From NCBI RefSeq assembly GCF_002799155.1, contig NZ_NERD01000002.1:1054001-1118000 (forward strand): a stretch of 64,000 nucleotides of DNA. The letters run 5' to 3'. Origin of the DNA: Stenotrophomonas maltophilia. Lineage in GTDB: Bacteria > Pseudomonadota > Gammaproteobacteria > Xanthomonadales > Xanthomonadaceae. How positions within the stretch are numbered: the stretch's first letter is position 1; the number at the start of each line of letters is the position of its first letter. This document shows positions 29,143 to 38,032 of the stretch, in pieces. A model generated the notes under the pieces. The model did not search any database, was not told the origin of the DNA, and was given only the letters and a program-made list of their open reading frames with translations. Position numbers and translations under genes: made by a program.

Positions 29143-29916
29143 ATGACTGAATTCGTCGTCGCCATCCCCGCCCGCTATGCCGCCTCGCGGTTGCCGGGCA
29201 AGCCATTGCGCCCGCTGGGCGGCGAGCCGCTGGTGCTGCATGTGGCGCGCCGCGCGCTGCAGGCCGGTGCCCGCGAGGTCTGGGTGGCAACCGACGATCA
29301 GCGCATTGCCGATGCGCTGTCCGGGCTGGCCGAGGTGAAGGTGGCAATGACAGCGACCACGCACGCCTCCGGCACTGATCGGCTGGCCGAGTGCGCGCGC
29401 ACCGCCGGCTGGGCCGATGACACGGTGGTGGTCAACCTGCAGGGCGACGAACCGTTCGCGCCGGCGGCCGGCATCCGCGCGGTGGCCGACGCACTGGTCG
29501 GTGGCAATGCGCCGATGTCGACCCTCGCCACGACCGTCGAGGACGCGCATACCCTGTTCGACCCGAACGTGGTGAAACTGGTGCGCAACGTGCGCAACGA
29601 GGCGATGTACTTCAGCCGCGCGCCGATCGCCTGGCACCGCGACGGTTTCGCACGCAGCCGAGACGCGCTGCCTGAAGGCCATGCCTGGCTGCGCCACATC
29701 GGCATCTACGGCTATCGTGCCGGCTTCCTGCAGCAGTTCGCGGCGATGCCGCCGGGCCAGCTGGAGCAGGTCGAATCGCTGGAGCAGCTGCGTGTGCTGG
29801 AAGCGGGCTACCCGATCAGCGTAGCGATCTCGCCCGAGCCGTTCCCGCCGGGCATCGACACGCCCGAGGACCTGGAGCGCGCCGAGGGGCTGCTGCAGGC
29901 GATGGCGGCGCGATGA
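29143..29916 (+). CDS. kdsB: KdsB, 3-deoxy-manno-octulosonate cytidylyltransferase
   Basis: A 257-residue cytosolic enzyme that activates Kdo as CMP-Kdo for the lipopolysaccharide inner core. It shows the N-terminal nucleotide motif [15 protein letters not shown], then [12 protein letters not shown] and [10 protein letters not shown]. The start at 29143 fits the usual N terminus; a frame open from 29068 adds nothing recognisable. The small Trm112-like gene often found between lpxK and kdsB is absent here. It overlaps the next gene by 4 bases. Confidence 0.96.
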   Translation: MTEFVVAIPARYAASRLPGKPLRPLGGEPLVLHVARRALQAGAREVWVATDDQRIADALSGLAEVKVAMTATTHASGTDRLAECARTAGWADDTVVVNLQGDEPFAPAAGIRAVADALVGGNAPMSTLATTVEDAHTLFDPNVVKLVRNVRNEAMYFSRAPIAWHRDGFARSRDALPEGHAWLRHIGIYGYRAGFLQQFAAMPPGQLEQVESLEQLRVLEAGYPISVAISPEPFPPGIDTPEDLERAEGLLQAMAAR

Positions 29917-30401
29917 GGCTGCTGGTCGTCTGCCTCGGTAACATCTGCCGTTCGCCGATGGCCGAAGGAGCGCTGCGCGCACGCCTGGATGCCTCGCCGC
30001 TGGCCGGGCAGGTGCAGGTTGATTCGGCTGGCACCGGCGACTGGCACGTGGGCGAGCCGCCGGACCGCCGCGCGGTCGCCTGCGCGGCCGGACACGGCGT
30101 GGACATCGGCAGCCTGCGCGCACGCCAGCTGCAGGCCGTGGATTTCGACCGTTTCGACTGGATCCTGTGCGCCGACGAGGCCAACCTGCGTGATGCCGGT
30201 CGCCTGGCGTCGGCGGCCCAGCGTGAACGGCTGGCGTTGTACCTGCCCTGGTCGGGCGGGCAGGGGCGGGTAGCGATCCCTGATCCCTACACCGGCGGCA
30301 GCGATCATTTCGAACAGGTCTGGTCGCTGGTCGACGATGCTGCAAAACGTGCGGTGGCACGACTGTTGCATGACGCCGACTCCGGCATAATCGGGTCATG
30401 A
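29913..30401 (+). CDS. Low-molecular-weight protein tyrosine phosphatase
   Basis: A 162-residue phosphatase of the LMW-PTP family. The N-terminal active-site loop VCLGNICRS is the CX5R motif, and the general acid Asp lies in IPDPYTGG near residue 128. These enzymes often act on bacterial tyrosine kinases of polysaccharide export, but no Wzc-type kinase is in the window. It sits in the kdsB-uvrC run, overlapping both neighbours by 4 bases. Confidence 0.93.
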   Translation: MRLLVVCLGNICRSPMAEGALRARLDASPLAGQVQVDSAGTGDWHVGEPPDRRAVACAAGHGVDIGSLRARQLQAVDFDRFDWILCADEANLRDAGRLASAAQRERLALYLPWSGGQGRVAIPDPYTGGSDHFEQVWSLVDDAAKRAVARLLHDADSGIIGS

Positions 30402-31810
30402 ACGTCCAGCCCGTCCCGGACCTGCCCGAGTTCGCCACCTGGCTCAATGCCACCCCCTGTACCCTGACCGAACTGCGCGGCCGGCCGGTCGCGCTGCTGT
30501 TCGTCAATGCGGCCTCCGCCTGGAGTGCGCAACGCCTGGCCGAGTTCGGCCAGTGGCTGTCGCGCCACCCTGGCAAGCTGCAGCCGCTGGTGCTGCAGGT
30601 GCCGCGCTTCGATTTCGAGCGCGACGCCGGTGCCGCACTGAAGCTGTTGCGCCGCCAGGGCCTGGCCATGCCCGTGCTGCTCGATGCCGACTGGGATGGC
30701 TGGCGCCGCTTCGGCGTTACCGCCTGGCCGACCATGGTGCTGCTGGATGCGCAGGGCCGCGAACAGCAGCGGCTGGTCGGGCAGGGCGCACCCGGTGAAC
30801 TGGAGCGCGCCTTGAATGCGCTGTGCCAAGGGGGCCCTTCGGCGCCGCCGCGCGGCGGCAGCGAACTGCATCCGGAGCCCCGACAGGCCCTGCGCTTCCC
30901 GCTGGGGCTGGCGGTCAGTACCGAGCGCCTGTACATCGCCGACAGTGGCCATCACCGCATCCTCGAATGCAGCCATGGTGGCCGCATCCTGCGCCAGTTC
31001 GGCCTCGGCACCGCTGATTTCATGGACGGCAACCTGGCCGAAGCGGCGTTCCACCGCCCGCAGGCGCTGGTGCTGGAACGCGATTCGCTGTACGTCGCCG
31101 ACACCGGCAACCACGCCGTGCGCCGTATCAACCTGTTGACCGGCATCGTCGACACGCTGTGTGGCAACGGGCGCCCAGGTGCGCCAGTGGAAGGCCCGGT
31201 GGCGCAGGCGCGGCAGGTCTCGCTGGACCATCCGGTCGGACTGGCCATCGCCGACAACCAGCTGCACATCGCGATGGCCGGCGACAACCGCATCTGGAGT
31301 TACCACCTGGGCCAGCGCAGCCTGCAATGGCGCGCCGGCAGCGGCTCCATCGACGAGCGGGATGGCAGTGGCCATCTGGCCGCCTTTGCGCAGCCGACCG
31401 CGCTGGCCGTGGTGCAGCAGGTGCTGTACGTCGCCGATGCGTTGGGGTCCTCGATCCGCGCGCTGCAACTGCGCGGCGACCTGGTACAGACGCTGGTCGG
31501 GCAGGGGCCCTGGCGCTTCGGCAGTGAAGACGGCCCGCGCGCGCAGGCCAGCCTGCAGTTCCCGCAGGCAATCGCATTGAGCGCGGACGCTCCGCTGTTG
31601 TGGATTGCCGATACCGGCAACGGTCGCCTGCGCACGCTGCGTCTGGGCGGCGGTGAATTGACCACCCAGTCGCTGCCGCGCCGCCTGCATGGCCCGGCCG
31701 GCCTGGCGGTGGGCGCCGGTGCGGTGTGGATTGCCGAGACCGACGCCCATGCCGTGCTGCGATTCGACCCCGACAGCGGCGTGCTCAGCGAAGTCCCGAT
31801 CAGCGAATGA
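30398..31810 (+). CDS. NHL-repeat protein with thioredoxin-like N-terminal domain lacking cysteines
   Basis: A 470-residue protein. Residues about 1-150 have the thioredoxin/TlpA layout (RPVALLFVNAASAW, VTAWPTMVLLDAQG), but the CxxC position reads SAWS, so no redox pair exists. Residues about 165-465 form NHL-type propeller blades (LYIADSGHHRILE, LYVADTGNHAVRRI, WIADTGNGRLRTL). No signal peptide is seen. The same architecture occurs in NHLRC2-like proteins, whose bacterial role is not settled. It overlaps both the phosphatase and uvrC genes by 4 bases. Confidence 0.8.
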   Translation: MNVQPVPDLPEFATWLNATPCTLTELRGRPVALLFVNAASAWSAQRLAEFGQWLSRHPGKLQPLVLQVPRFDFERDAGAALKLLRRQGLAMPVLLDADWDGWRRFGVTAWPTMVLLDAQGREQQRLVGQGAPGELERALNALCQGGPSAPPRGGSELHPEPRQALRFPLGLAVSTERLYIADSGHHRILECSHGGRILRQFGLGTADFMDGNLAEAAFHRPQALVLERDSLYVADTGNHAVRRINLLTGIVDTLCGNGRPGAPVEGPVAQARQVSLDHPVGLAIADNQLHIAMAGDNRIWSYHLGQRSLQWRAGSGSIDERDGSGHLAAFAQPTALAVVQQVLYVADALGSSIRALQLRGDLVQTLVGQGPWRFGSEDGPRAQASLQFPQAIALSADAPLLWIADTGNGRLRTLRLGGGELTTQSLPRRLHGPAGLAVGAGAVWIAETDAHAVLRFDPDSGVLSEVPISE

Positions 31811-33651
31811 CCGACGTTCCAGCCCCGGCCTTCGACGGCAAGGCCTTCGCGGCACAGCTCAGTACCGCCCCCGGCGTGTATCGCATGTATGCGGCCGACG
31901 ACACCCTGTTGTACGTGGGCAAGGCGCGCGCGCTGCGCAACCGTGTCGGAAGCTACTTCAACGGCAGCCCGAAGAATGCGCGGATCATGTCGATGATCTC
32001 GCAGATCACGCGCATGGATGTGACCGTGACGCGCTCGGAAGCCGAGGCGTTGCTGCTGGAAAACCAGCTGATCAAATCGTTGTCGCCCCGATACAACGTC
32101 TCGTTGCGCGATGACAAGACCTACCCGCATGTGCTGCTGACCCGCGAGGACTGGCCGCGCATCGCGCTGCATCGCGGCCCGCGGGCCATTCCTGGCCGCT
32201 ACTTCGGGCCGTATCCCGGCGTTACCGCCGTGCGCGAAACGCTGAACCTGATGCACAAGCTGTTCAAGCTGCGCAGCTGCGAGGACAGCGTGTTCCGCAA
32301 CCGTTCGCGGCCGTGCCTGCAGTACCAGATCGGCCGTTGCAGCGCACCCTGCGTGGAGCTGGTGCCGGCGCCGGACTATGCCGAATCGGTGCGCCGCGCC
32401 GCACTGTTCCTTGAAGGCAAGAGCGACGAGCTGACACGTGAGCTGGGCGAGCAGATGCAGGCCGCCAGCGAGGCGCTGGAGTTCGAGCAGGCTGCGCGCC
32501 TGCGGGATCTGATCTCCTCGTTGCGCAGCATGCAGACCCGCCAGTACGTGGACGGCCGCGCCGCCGACCTGGACGTGCTGGCGGTGGCCATGCAGGGCTC
32601 GCAGGCCTGCGTGCTGCTGCTGGCGTTCCGCGATGGCCGCAACCTCGGCACCCGCCCGTTCTTCCCCCGCACCAATGGCGAGGAGAGCCCGGAAGAAGTG
32701 CTGGCCGCCTTCGTCTCCCAGTACTACGTCGAATTCGAGCCGCCGCGCGAGATCCTGTTGGATCGCGAGATTCCCGATGCCGATCTGCTGGTCGCCGCGC
32801 TGTCGGCCTCGGCCGAGCGCAAGGTGCAGCTGAAGTGGAATGTGCGCGGCGAGCGCGCTGGCTATGTGGAACTGGCCAGCCGCAACGCGCAGCTGACCCT
32901 GGCCACCGAACTCAACAGCCGCAATGCGCAGCACGCGCGCAGCGATGCGCTTCGCGACATGCTGGGCCTGGCCGAGCCGGTCAAGCGGGTCGAGTGCTTC
33001 GACATCAGCCATACGCTGGGCGAGGCCACCGTGGCATCGTGCGTGGTGTTCGACGCCGCAGGCCCGGTGCGCGCGCAGTACCGCCGCTTCAACATCAGCG
33101 GCATCGAGCCGGGCGACGACTACGCCGCCATGCGCCAGGCCATCGACCGCCGTTTCCGCCGCGCGGTGGAAGAGCAGGGCGTGCTGCCGGACGTGCTGCT
33201 GATCGATGGCGGCGCGGGCCAGCTGGCGCAGGCGCAGGCCGCGCTGTCCGACCTGGGCGTGGAAGGCGTGCTGCTGGTGGGCGTGGCCAAGGGCGTGGAG
33301 CGCCGCGCCGGCCATGAAGCGCTGGTGATGCCCGATGGCCGCGAGCTGCGCCCGGGCGCGGCCAATCCGGCGCTGCAGTTCATCCAGCAGGTGCGCGACG
33401 AGGCGCACCGCTTCGCCATCACCGGCCACCGCGGCCGCCGCCAGAAGGCGCGGATGACCAGCAAGCTGGAGGACATTCCAGGAATTGGGCCGCGTCGCCG
33501 CGCCAGCCTGCTCAAGCATTTCGGCGGCCTGGTCGGCCTGAAAGCGGCTGGTGAAGCGGAAATCGCCAAGGTGGAAGGCATCAATGACGCCCTCGCGGCA
33601 CGTATCTACGCTAACCTGCACGGGTTGGCCACGCCTGATGCGGCCGAGTAG
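31807..33651 (+). CDS. uvrC: UvrC, excinuclease ABC subunit C
   Basis: A 614-residue incision nuclease of nucleotide excision repair. It has an N-terminal GIY-YIG domain (PGVYRMYAADDTLLYVGKA), a UVR domain near residue 200 (ASEALEFEQAARLRDLI), an RNase H-like C nuclease (VECFDISHTLGE, LLIDGGAGQ) and a C-terminal helix-hairpin-helix pair (LEDIPGIGPRRRASLLKHFG). The start is the ATG overlapping the NHL gene stop. Confidence 0.97.
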   Translation: MTDVPAPAFDGKAFAAQLSTAPGVYRMYAADDTLLYVGKARALRNRVGSYFNGSPKNARIMSMISQITRMDVTVTRSEAEALLLENQLIKSLSPRYNVSLRDDKTYPHVLLTREDWPRIALHRGPRAIPGRYFGPYPGVTAVRETLNLMHKLFKLRSCEDSVFRNRSRPCLQYQIGRCSAPCVELVPAPDYAESVRRAALFLEGKSDELTRELGEQMQAASEALEFEQAARLRDLISSLRSMQTRQYVDGRAADLDVLAVAMQGSQACVLLLAFRDGRNLGTRPFFPRTNGEESPEEVLAAFVSQYYVEFEPPREILLDREIPDADLLVAALSASAERKVQLKWNVRGERAGYVELASRNAQLTLATELNSRNAQHARSDALRDMLGLAEPVKRVECFDISHTLGEATVASCVVFDAAGPVRAQYRRFNISGIEPGDDYAAMRQAIDRRFRRAVEEQGVLPDVLLIDGGAGQLAQAQAALSDLGVEGVLLVGVAKGVERRAGHEALVMPDGRELRPGAANPALQFIQQVRDEAHRFAITGHRGRRQKARMTSKLEDIPGIGPRRRASLLKHFGGLVGLKAAGEAEIAKVEGINDALAARIYANLHGLATPDAAE

Positions 33652-33669
33652 AGAGAGAAGCACGCAAGC

Positions 33670-34296
33670 ATGAAGTTGACCCTGCCCACCTGGCTGACGT
33701 TGTTGCGGATCGTGATGATCCCGGTGCTGGTGCTGGTGTTCTACCTGCCTTACACCTGGACCAACTTCGCTTCGGCGGCGATCTTCGGCCTGGCCGCGAT
33801 CACCGACTGGCTCGACGGCTGGATCGCCCGCCGGTACCAGCTGGAGTCGGCCTTCGGTGCCTTCCTCGACCCGGTCGCGGACAAGCTGATGGTGGCGGTG
33901 GCGCTGTTCCTGATCGTGCAGGGTCATCCGACGCCGTGGATGGCGTTCTGGGCGGCGGTCATCGTCGGCCGCGAGATCGCGGTATCGGCGCTGCGCGAAT
34001 GGATGGCCGAGCTGGGCCAGCGCGCCAAGGTGCGCGTGGCGATGATCGGCAAGGTCAAGACCACCGCGCAGATGGTCGCGCTGCTGTGCCTGCTGTATTC
34101 GGTGGCCCCGAACGTCCCGGTGGAAGACATCTGGATGGGCTGGCCGGTGTTCCACATCGGCGACTGGACCCTGGCGATTGCCGCCGTGCTGACCCTGTGG
34201 TCCGGCCTGCAGTACCTGCACGCCGCCTGGCCGAGCCTGCGTGATGACGAGCGCGCGGCACGCGAGCGTGCGCGGCAGAAGAAGCTGGGCAACTGA
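33670..34296 (+). CDS. pgsA: PgsA, CDP-diacylglycerol-glycerol-3-phosphate 3-phosphatidyltransferase
   Basis: A 208-residue inner membrane enzyme that makes phosphatidylglycerol phosphate. The CDP-alcohol phosphotransferase motif DGWIAR...GAFLDPVADK (residues about 50-75) is complete. It has about four to five membrane segments. The uvrC-pgsA order is conserved in gammaproteobacteria, with an 18-base gap. Confidence 0.95.
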   Translation: MKLTLPTWLTLLRIVMIPVLVLVFYLPYTWTNFASAAIFGLAAITDWLDGWIARRYQLESAFGAFLDPVADKLMVAVALFLIVQGHPTPWMAFWAAVIVGREIAVSALREWMAELGQRAKVRVAMIGKVKTTAQMVALLCLLYSVAPNVPVEDIWMGWPVFHIGDWTLAIAAVLTLWSGLQYLHAAWPSLRDDERAARERARQKKLGN

Positions 34297-34299
34297 GCC

Positions 34300-34372
34300 C
34301 CGGGGTCGGATCCCTTTGCTCAGGAAAGGGCTCTGACCCCATCGATGTATCCATCCACGCATGGCGTGGATA
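34300..34372. repeat. Two adjacent imperfect palindromes after pgsA
   Basis: The first, 34302-34340, has outer arms GGGGTC/GACCCC and inner arms CCCTTT/AAAGGG around a 7-base loop. The second, 34345-34369, pairs ATCCACGC with GCGTGGAT around ATG. Both resemble dispersed stem-loop repeats common between Stenotrophomonas genes. They may end the comEC-pgsA transcript, though no T-run follows. Confidence 0.5.
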
Positions 34373-34411
34373 CGCGGCGCCGGGCGCGTCGCAGACCCTG
34401 AAAAAAAGCGC

Positions 34412-34439
34412 TTGACGCCATCCTTGGAATAGGTAGAAT
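34412..34439 (+). promoter_or_regulatory. Promoter of tRNA-Gly copy 1
   Basis: TTGACG and TAGAAT are spaced 16 bases apart, 12 bases before the tRNA. This is unlike the promoter of copies 2 and 3. Confidence 0.7.
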
Positions 34440-34451
34440 TTCGCCTCCCAA

Positions 34452-34527
<76 letters not shown>

Positions 34528-34538
34528 GATTCAAGAAC

Positions 34539-34563
34539 AACGCTCCCGCAAGGGGGCGTTTTT
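34539..34563 (+). terminator. Terminator after tRNA-Gly copy 1
   Basis: AACGCTCCC / GGGGGCGTT stem around GCAA, then TTT. The same 3' flank follows copy 2. Confidence 0.85.
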
Positions 34564-34665
34564 CGTTTGCGTCCAGCGCACTTCATCCCGGCTTCACCGC
34601 CACTCCATCGCCTCACCACGCGCGCTCGCGAAGCTGCGTCTCCGTTACAGCCCGGTGATCCCGCG

Positions 34666-35772
34666 ATGCCTCATCAATCCTCTGCCTATGACCACGACGT
34701 GGTCATCGTCGGCGCCAGTTTCGCCGGTGCCGCCTGCGCGTTGGCCGCCGCCCAGTACGGCCTGCGGGTCTGCGTACTTGAACGCAAGGCCGACCCCGGC
34801 GAGCGCCTGCACACTACCGGCATCGTGGTGAAGGAGGCGATGGAGCAGGCCTGGTTGGGGCGCATGCCCGAACACCTCGTGCAACGCGTCGCGAATGTGC
34901 GCCTGTATGCGCCGAACCTGCGCAGCGTGTTGCTGGCCGCGCCGGGCTACTACTTCCTCACCACCGATACGCCGAACCTGATGCGCTGGTTGGCCAGCGA
35001 ACTGCGCGCGAACGGTGTCGACCTTCGCCTGCAGCAGTCTTTCACTGATGCCCATCGCAGTGGTGACGGCTGGCAGGTGGATGGGGCAGGGCGATGCGCC
35101 TATCTGGTCGGCGCCGATGGCGCACGTTCGCGCGTGGCCCAGCGCACCGGACTCGGGCAGGTGCGCGACAACCTCTTCGGCGTCGAGCGTGAGTTTGCCG
35201 GCCGTCAATTGCCGCAGGGCGATGCGTTGCATTGCTTCGTCAGCAAGCGCTACGCGCCGGGCTATATCGGCTGGGTCGTGCAGAATCCAACCGGCCTGCA
35301 GGTCGGCTTGGCGCTGCGGCATGATCCGCAACAGGTACGGCCGCCGGATATTGATGGCTTCCTCGGCCACGTGCGCGATGTGGTCGGCATTCCGCCTTCA
35401 GCGCGTCCTTCGGCCACCCGCGCCGGCCTGGTGCCCTGCGGCCGGCCGGATGGGCCGATCACCGGCCATCGCCTGATCCTGACCGGTGACGCCGCCGGCA
35501 TCGTCTCGCCGCTGTCGGCTGGCGGCATCCATTCCTCGTGGCGGCATGGCTGGGCGGTCGGAGAGGCGATTGCCCGCCATCTGCGCGGCCAAGGGCCGGA
35601 CGCCGAACGGGTGGCGCGGCAGGCCGCCCCGGCCTTCCACGGCAAGCGCCTGCTGCGCTGGGCGATGGACCATCTGCAGGCCGACTGGCCGCTCAATGCA
35701 CTGCTGCACACGGGCGCCACGCGGCGTATCGCCGAGCAGATCTACTTCCATCGCCGTGGCCTGCGCCCCTGA
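34666..35772 (+). CDS. FAD-dependent oxidoreductase, geranylgeranyl reductase-like
   Basis: A 368-residue flavoprotein. The N-terminal FAD-binding motif is VVIVGASFAGAACALAAAQYG, in pieces GASFAGAACA and following LERKADPGE. The second FAD motif is LTGDAAGIVSPLSAGGI, as in the geranylgeranyl reductase/UbiH-like group. The substrate cannot be told. The ATG at 34666 is chosen because the FAD motif starts 12 residues in; the frame runs back into the tRNA without use. It is flanked on both sides by tRNA-Gly cassettes. Confidence 0.8.
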   Translation: MPHQSSAYDHDVVIVGASFAGAACALAAAQYGLRVCVLERKADPGERLHTTGIVVKEAMEQAWLGRMPEHLVQRVANVRLYAPNLRSVLLAAPGYYFLTTDTPNLMRWLASELRANGVDLRLQQSFTDAHRSGDGWQVDGAGRCAYLVGADGARSRVAQRTGLGQVRDNLFGVEREFAGRQLPQGDALHCFVSKRYAPGYIGWVVQNPTGLQVGLALRHDPQQVRPPDIDGFLGHVRDVVGIPPSARPSATRAGLVPCGRPDGPITGHRLILTGDAAGIVSPLSAGGIHSSWRHGWAVGEAIARHLRGQGPDAERVARQAAPAFHGKRLLRWAMDHLQADWPLNALLHTGATRRIAEQIYFHRRGLRP

Positions 35773-35824
35773 GGCCAGGGCCCAGGGCCTGAACGTCGCA
35801 CCGCGATGCACCTGAAAATTCCTG

Positions 35825-35853
35825 TTGACGCCGTGCAGCAATATCGACACAAT
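35825..35853 (+). promoter_or_regulatory. Promoter of tRNA-Gly copy 2
   Basis: TTGACG and CACAAT with a 17-base spacer. The downstream leader (AATAGCGCTCC ... CGACGCAGGTCGA) is shared almost exactly with copy 3 at 42295. Confidence 0.75.
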
Positions 35854-35885
35854 AGCGCTCCTTCGACGCAGGTCGAACGAAATCT

Positions 35886-35961
<76 letters not shown>

Positions 35962-35972
35962 GATTCAAGAAG

Positions 35973-35997
35973 AACGCTCCCGCAAGGGGGCGTTTTT
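35973..35997 (+). terminator. Terminator after tRNA-Gly copy 2
   Basis: Same AACGCTCCC / GGGGGCGTT hairpin with GCAA loop and T-run as after copy 1. Confidence 0.85.
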
Positions 35998-36030
35998 CGT
36001 TTGTCACACGGGTTTCATCGCAGGGGGGCG

Positions 36031-36378
36031 CTAGCGCGGCTTGCCGGGCAGGGGGCTGCACCAGGTCCGGGCGTCATGCTGGTCGAAGCCGGGGCAGCGG
36101 CTGTCCCGCGGGATGTAGACGTAGGGAACATCGTCTTCGTAGGTGAAATGGTAGTGGTAGGTCCGGTCCTTCCCGTACAGCCAGTAATTCGACGAGCCTT
36201 CATTGATGGCATACGGCTCGAAGGTGAGGATCGAGGATTCGGCAGGAATGAAGTTGCTGCGCTCCATCAGGAGCAGCAGGACGTTCGAGGCCAGTGGGGT
36301 GGTCAGCGCGACAACGAGCGCACCGGCGATCAGTGACGTAATCGAGGCAGTCAGTAGCCCGGCATGGGTACGATTCAC
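36031..36378 (-). CDS. Hypothetical membrane-anchored protein
   Basis: A protein of about 115 residues from a GTG at 36378; the start is uncertain because no good ribosome site is seen. One hydrophobic segment (TASITSLIAGALVVALTT) lies near the N terminus, followed by an exported domain rich in aromatic residues (HYHFTYEDDVPYVYIPRDS) with two Cys near the end. Not recognised. Divergent from the TolC-like gene. Confidence 0.5.
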   Translation of the reverse strand: MNRTHAGLLTASITSLIAGALVVALTTPLASNVLLLLMERSNFIPAESSILTFEPYAINEGSSNYWLYGKDRTYHYHFTYEDDVPYVYIPRDSRCPGFDQHDARTWCSPLPGKPR

Positions 36379-36568
36379 GGGCAGGCAGCATCGAGGCAGG
36401 GCGACGCCGAAATGTGCAATACGCAGTGGAGGGCGTCCAGTGTTCCGTGCTGGGAACGCATTGAAAGCGTGGTGAAAGACTGGGGCAGCATTGCCTGAAC
36501 CGAACGCCTGTTGTGACTGATTTTCGACCAGTTCTCCATGTTTGCTCCACAATCCCACGGTAGCCTTC

Positions 36569-38032
36569 ATGCTCCTTCTACACGTTGGCGGGCTGGTGGT
36601 CAGGCGTATCAGTTCAGTGGCAGTGCCCAGGGCCGGGCACGGACTTTCCCTGCATCCAGTGCTCCGCCCCGCTGCGTTGTTGGCAAGCCTGGCCCTGGCC
36701 GGTTGCATGTCGGTGCCGGTGCCGGACCTGCCTGATCGCACGCCCAGCACCTGGACCCGGGTGCCGCAGGGCCAGGGCGTGGCCGTGGACGCCAAGCAGT
36801 GGTGGAAAGTGCTGGCCGACCCGGCGCTGGATGGACTGGTCGATCAGGCCATTGCCGGCAACCTCGACCTGCAGCAGGCCACGCTGCGCCTGCAGGCCGT
36901 GCGGATCGTCGCCGGCACGTCGGACTCGCGTTTCCTGCCCGAAATCTCGGCCAGCGCCAAGCAGGTGCAGGACGCCGCCGCGGTCGACACCTATTTCCAC
37001 GCGGGTATCGAAGCGATCTGGGACCTGGGGCTGTTCGGCGCTGCCGAGAGCGCGCAGCTCAGCGCGCAGGCCTCGGCCGGGAATGCCGAGGCGCTGCGCA
37101 ATGCCGCGCAGGTGGCGGTGATTGCCGACGTGGTGCGCAGCTATCTGGATCTGACCATGGCGCAGGCCCAGCAGGATCTGCTGGTGCGCCAACAGGCCGT
37201 GGACGATCGCGGCGAACAACTGGCGCTGGTCCGCCAGCGCCTGCGCCTGGATGAGCCCGGCGAACTTGACCGCCTGCGTGCACGCCAGGCCGCCACCCGT
37301 GCGGCGACGGCGCAGGCCCGCGAGACTGCGGACAACGCTGCCCGTGCGTTGGCCTTGTTGCTGGGACGTGATGGCCCGGACCCGGCGTGGCGTGCCTATC
37401 GCACGCCGCCGACGCTGGGCGCATTCTCGCTGCAGCAGGTCCCGGCCGATCTGCTGCGCCATCGGCCGCAGATCCTGCTGGCCGAATCGGAGGTGATGCA
37501 GGCCGCGGCCAGCAAGGGCTCGACGCGCGCAGCGATGTATCCGCGGGTCAGCCTCGGCGGCTCCATCCTGTACGCGTACAACCTCACCCAGAACGCCCGT
37601 TCCAATTCCGATTCCAGTCCGTCGATCGGCCCGTACGTCGATATTCCGCTGTGGGACTGGGGCCAGCGTCGCGCGCGCTTCCACGCCGATGAAAAGCAGC
37701 TGGATGCCGCGCTGCTTGGTTACCGCAAGGCGGTGCTCGAAGGTGTGAGCGAAGTGGAAGGCGCGCTGGGCAGCCTGGCGCGGCAGGAAAGCAGCATCCA
37801 GTCGCTGCGTGCGGCCGATGATGCCGCGGGCCAGCAGGTCAAGCGCCAGGCGCGGCAGGTGCAGCTTGGCCTGTCCAGCGAATTCGATGGGCTCGACACG
37901 CAGCGTGCCGCACTGGCCGCGCAGGCCGATCTGATCGGTGCGCAGGGCGCGCGCGTGCTCGCATTCGCCTCGCTGTACCGCGCCCTGGGCGGCGCGCCGC
38001 TGCCGGTCGAGCCTGAGGGCGGCTCGCAATGA
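36569..38032 (+). CDS. TolC/NodT-family outer membrane efflux lipoprotein
   Basis: An outer membrane factor. The lipobox LALAGC shows it is lipid-anchored. Two TolC-type repeats follow (NLDLQQATLRLQAVR near the front, VLEGVSEVEGALGSLARQE near the end), with the barrel segment AAMYPRVSLGGS. About 487 residues from ATG 36569. A GTG at 36623 would give a shorter, more usual lipoprotein signal, so the start is unsettled. It is the first gene of an operon with the DevBCA-like exporter (4-base overlap), and presumably supplies its outer membrane exit. Confidence 0.88.
   Translation: MLLLHVGGLVVRRISSVAVPRAGHGLSLHPVLRPAALLASLALAGCMSVPVPDLPDRTPSTWTRVPQGQGVAVDAKQWWKVLADPALDGLVDQAIAGNLDLQQATLRLQAVRIVAGTSDSRFLPEISASAKQVQDAAAVDTYFHAGIEAIWDLGLFGAAESAQLSAQASAGNAEALRNAAQVAVIADVVRSYLDLTMAQAQQDLLVRQQAVDDRGEQLALVRQRLRLDEPGELDRLRARQAATRAATAQARETADNAARALALLLGRDGPDPAWRAYRTPPTLGAFSLQQVPADLLRHRPQILLAESEVMQAAASKGSTRAAMYPRVSLGGSILYAYNLTQNARSNSDSSPSIGPYVDIPLWDWGQRRARFHADEKQLDAALLGYRKAVLEGVSEVEGALGSLARQESSIQSLRAADDAAGQQVKRQARQVQLGLSSEFDGLDTQRAALAAQADLIGAQGARVLAFASLYRALGGAPLPVEPEGGSQ

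Noticed and set aside
31300..34362. A 1020-codon minus-strand frame over uvrC and pgsA
   Set aside because: Shadow of clear core genes on the other strand; low-complexity His/Arg/Gln composition.
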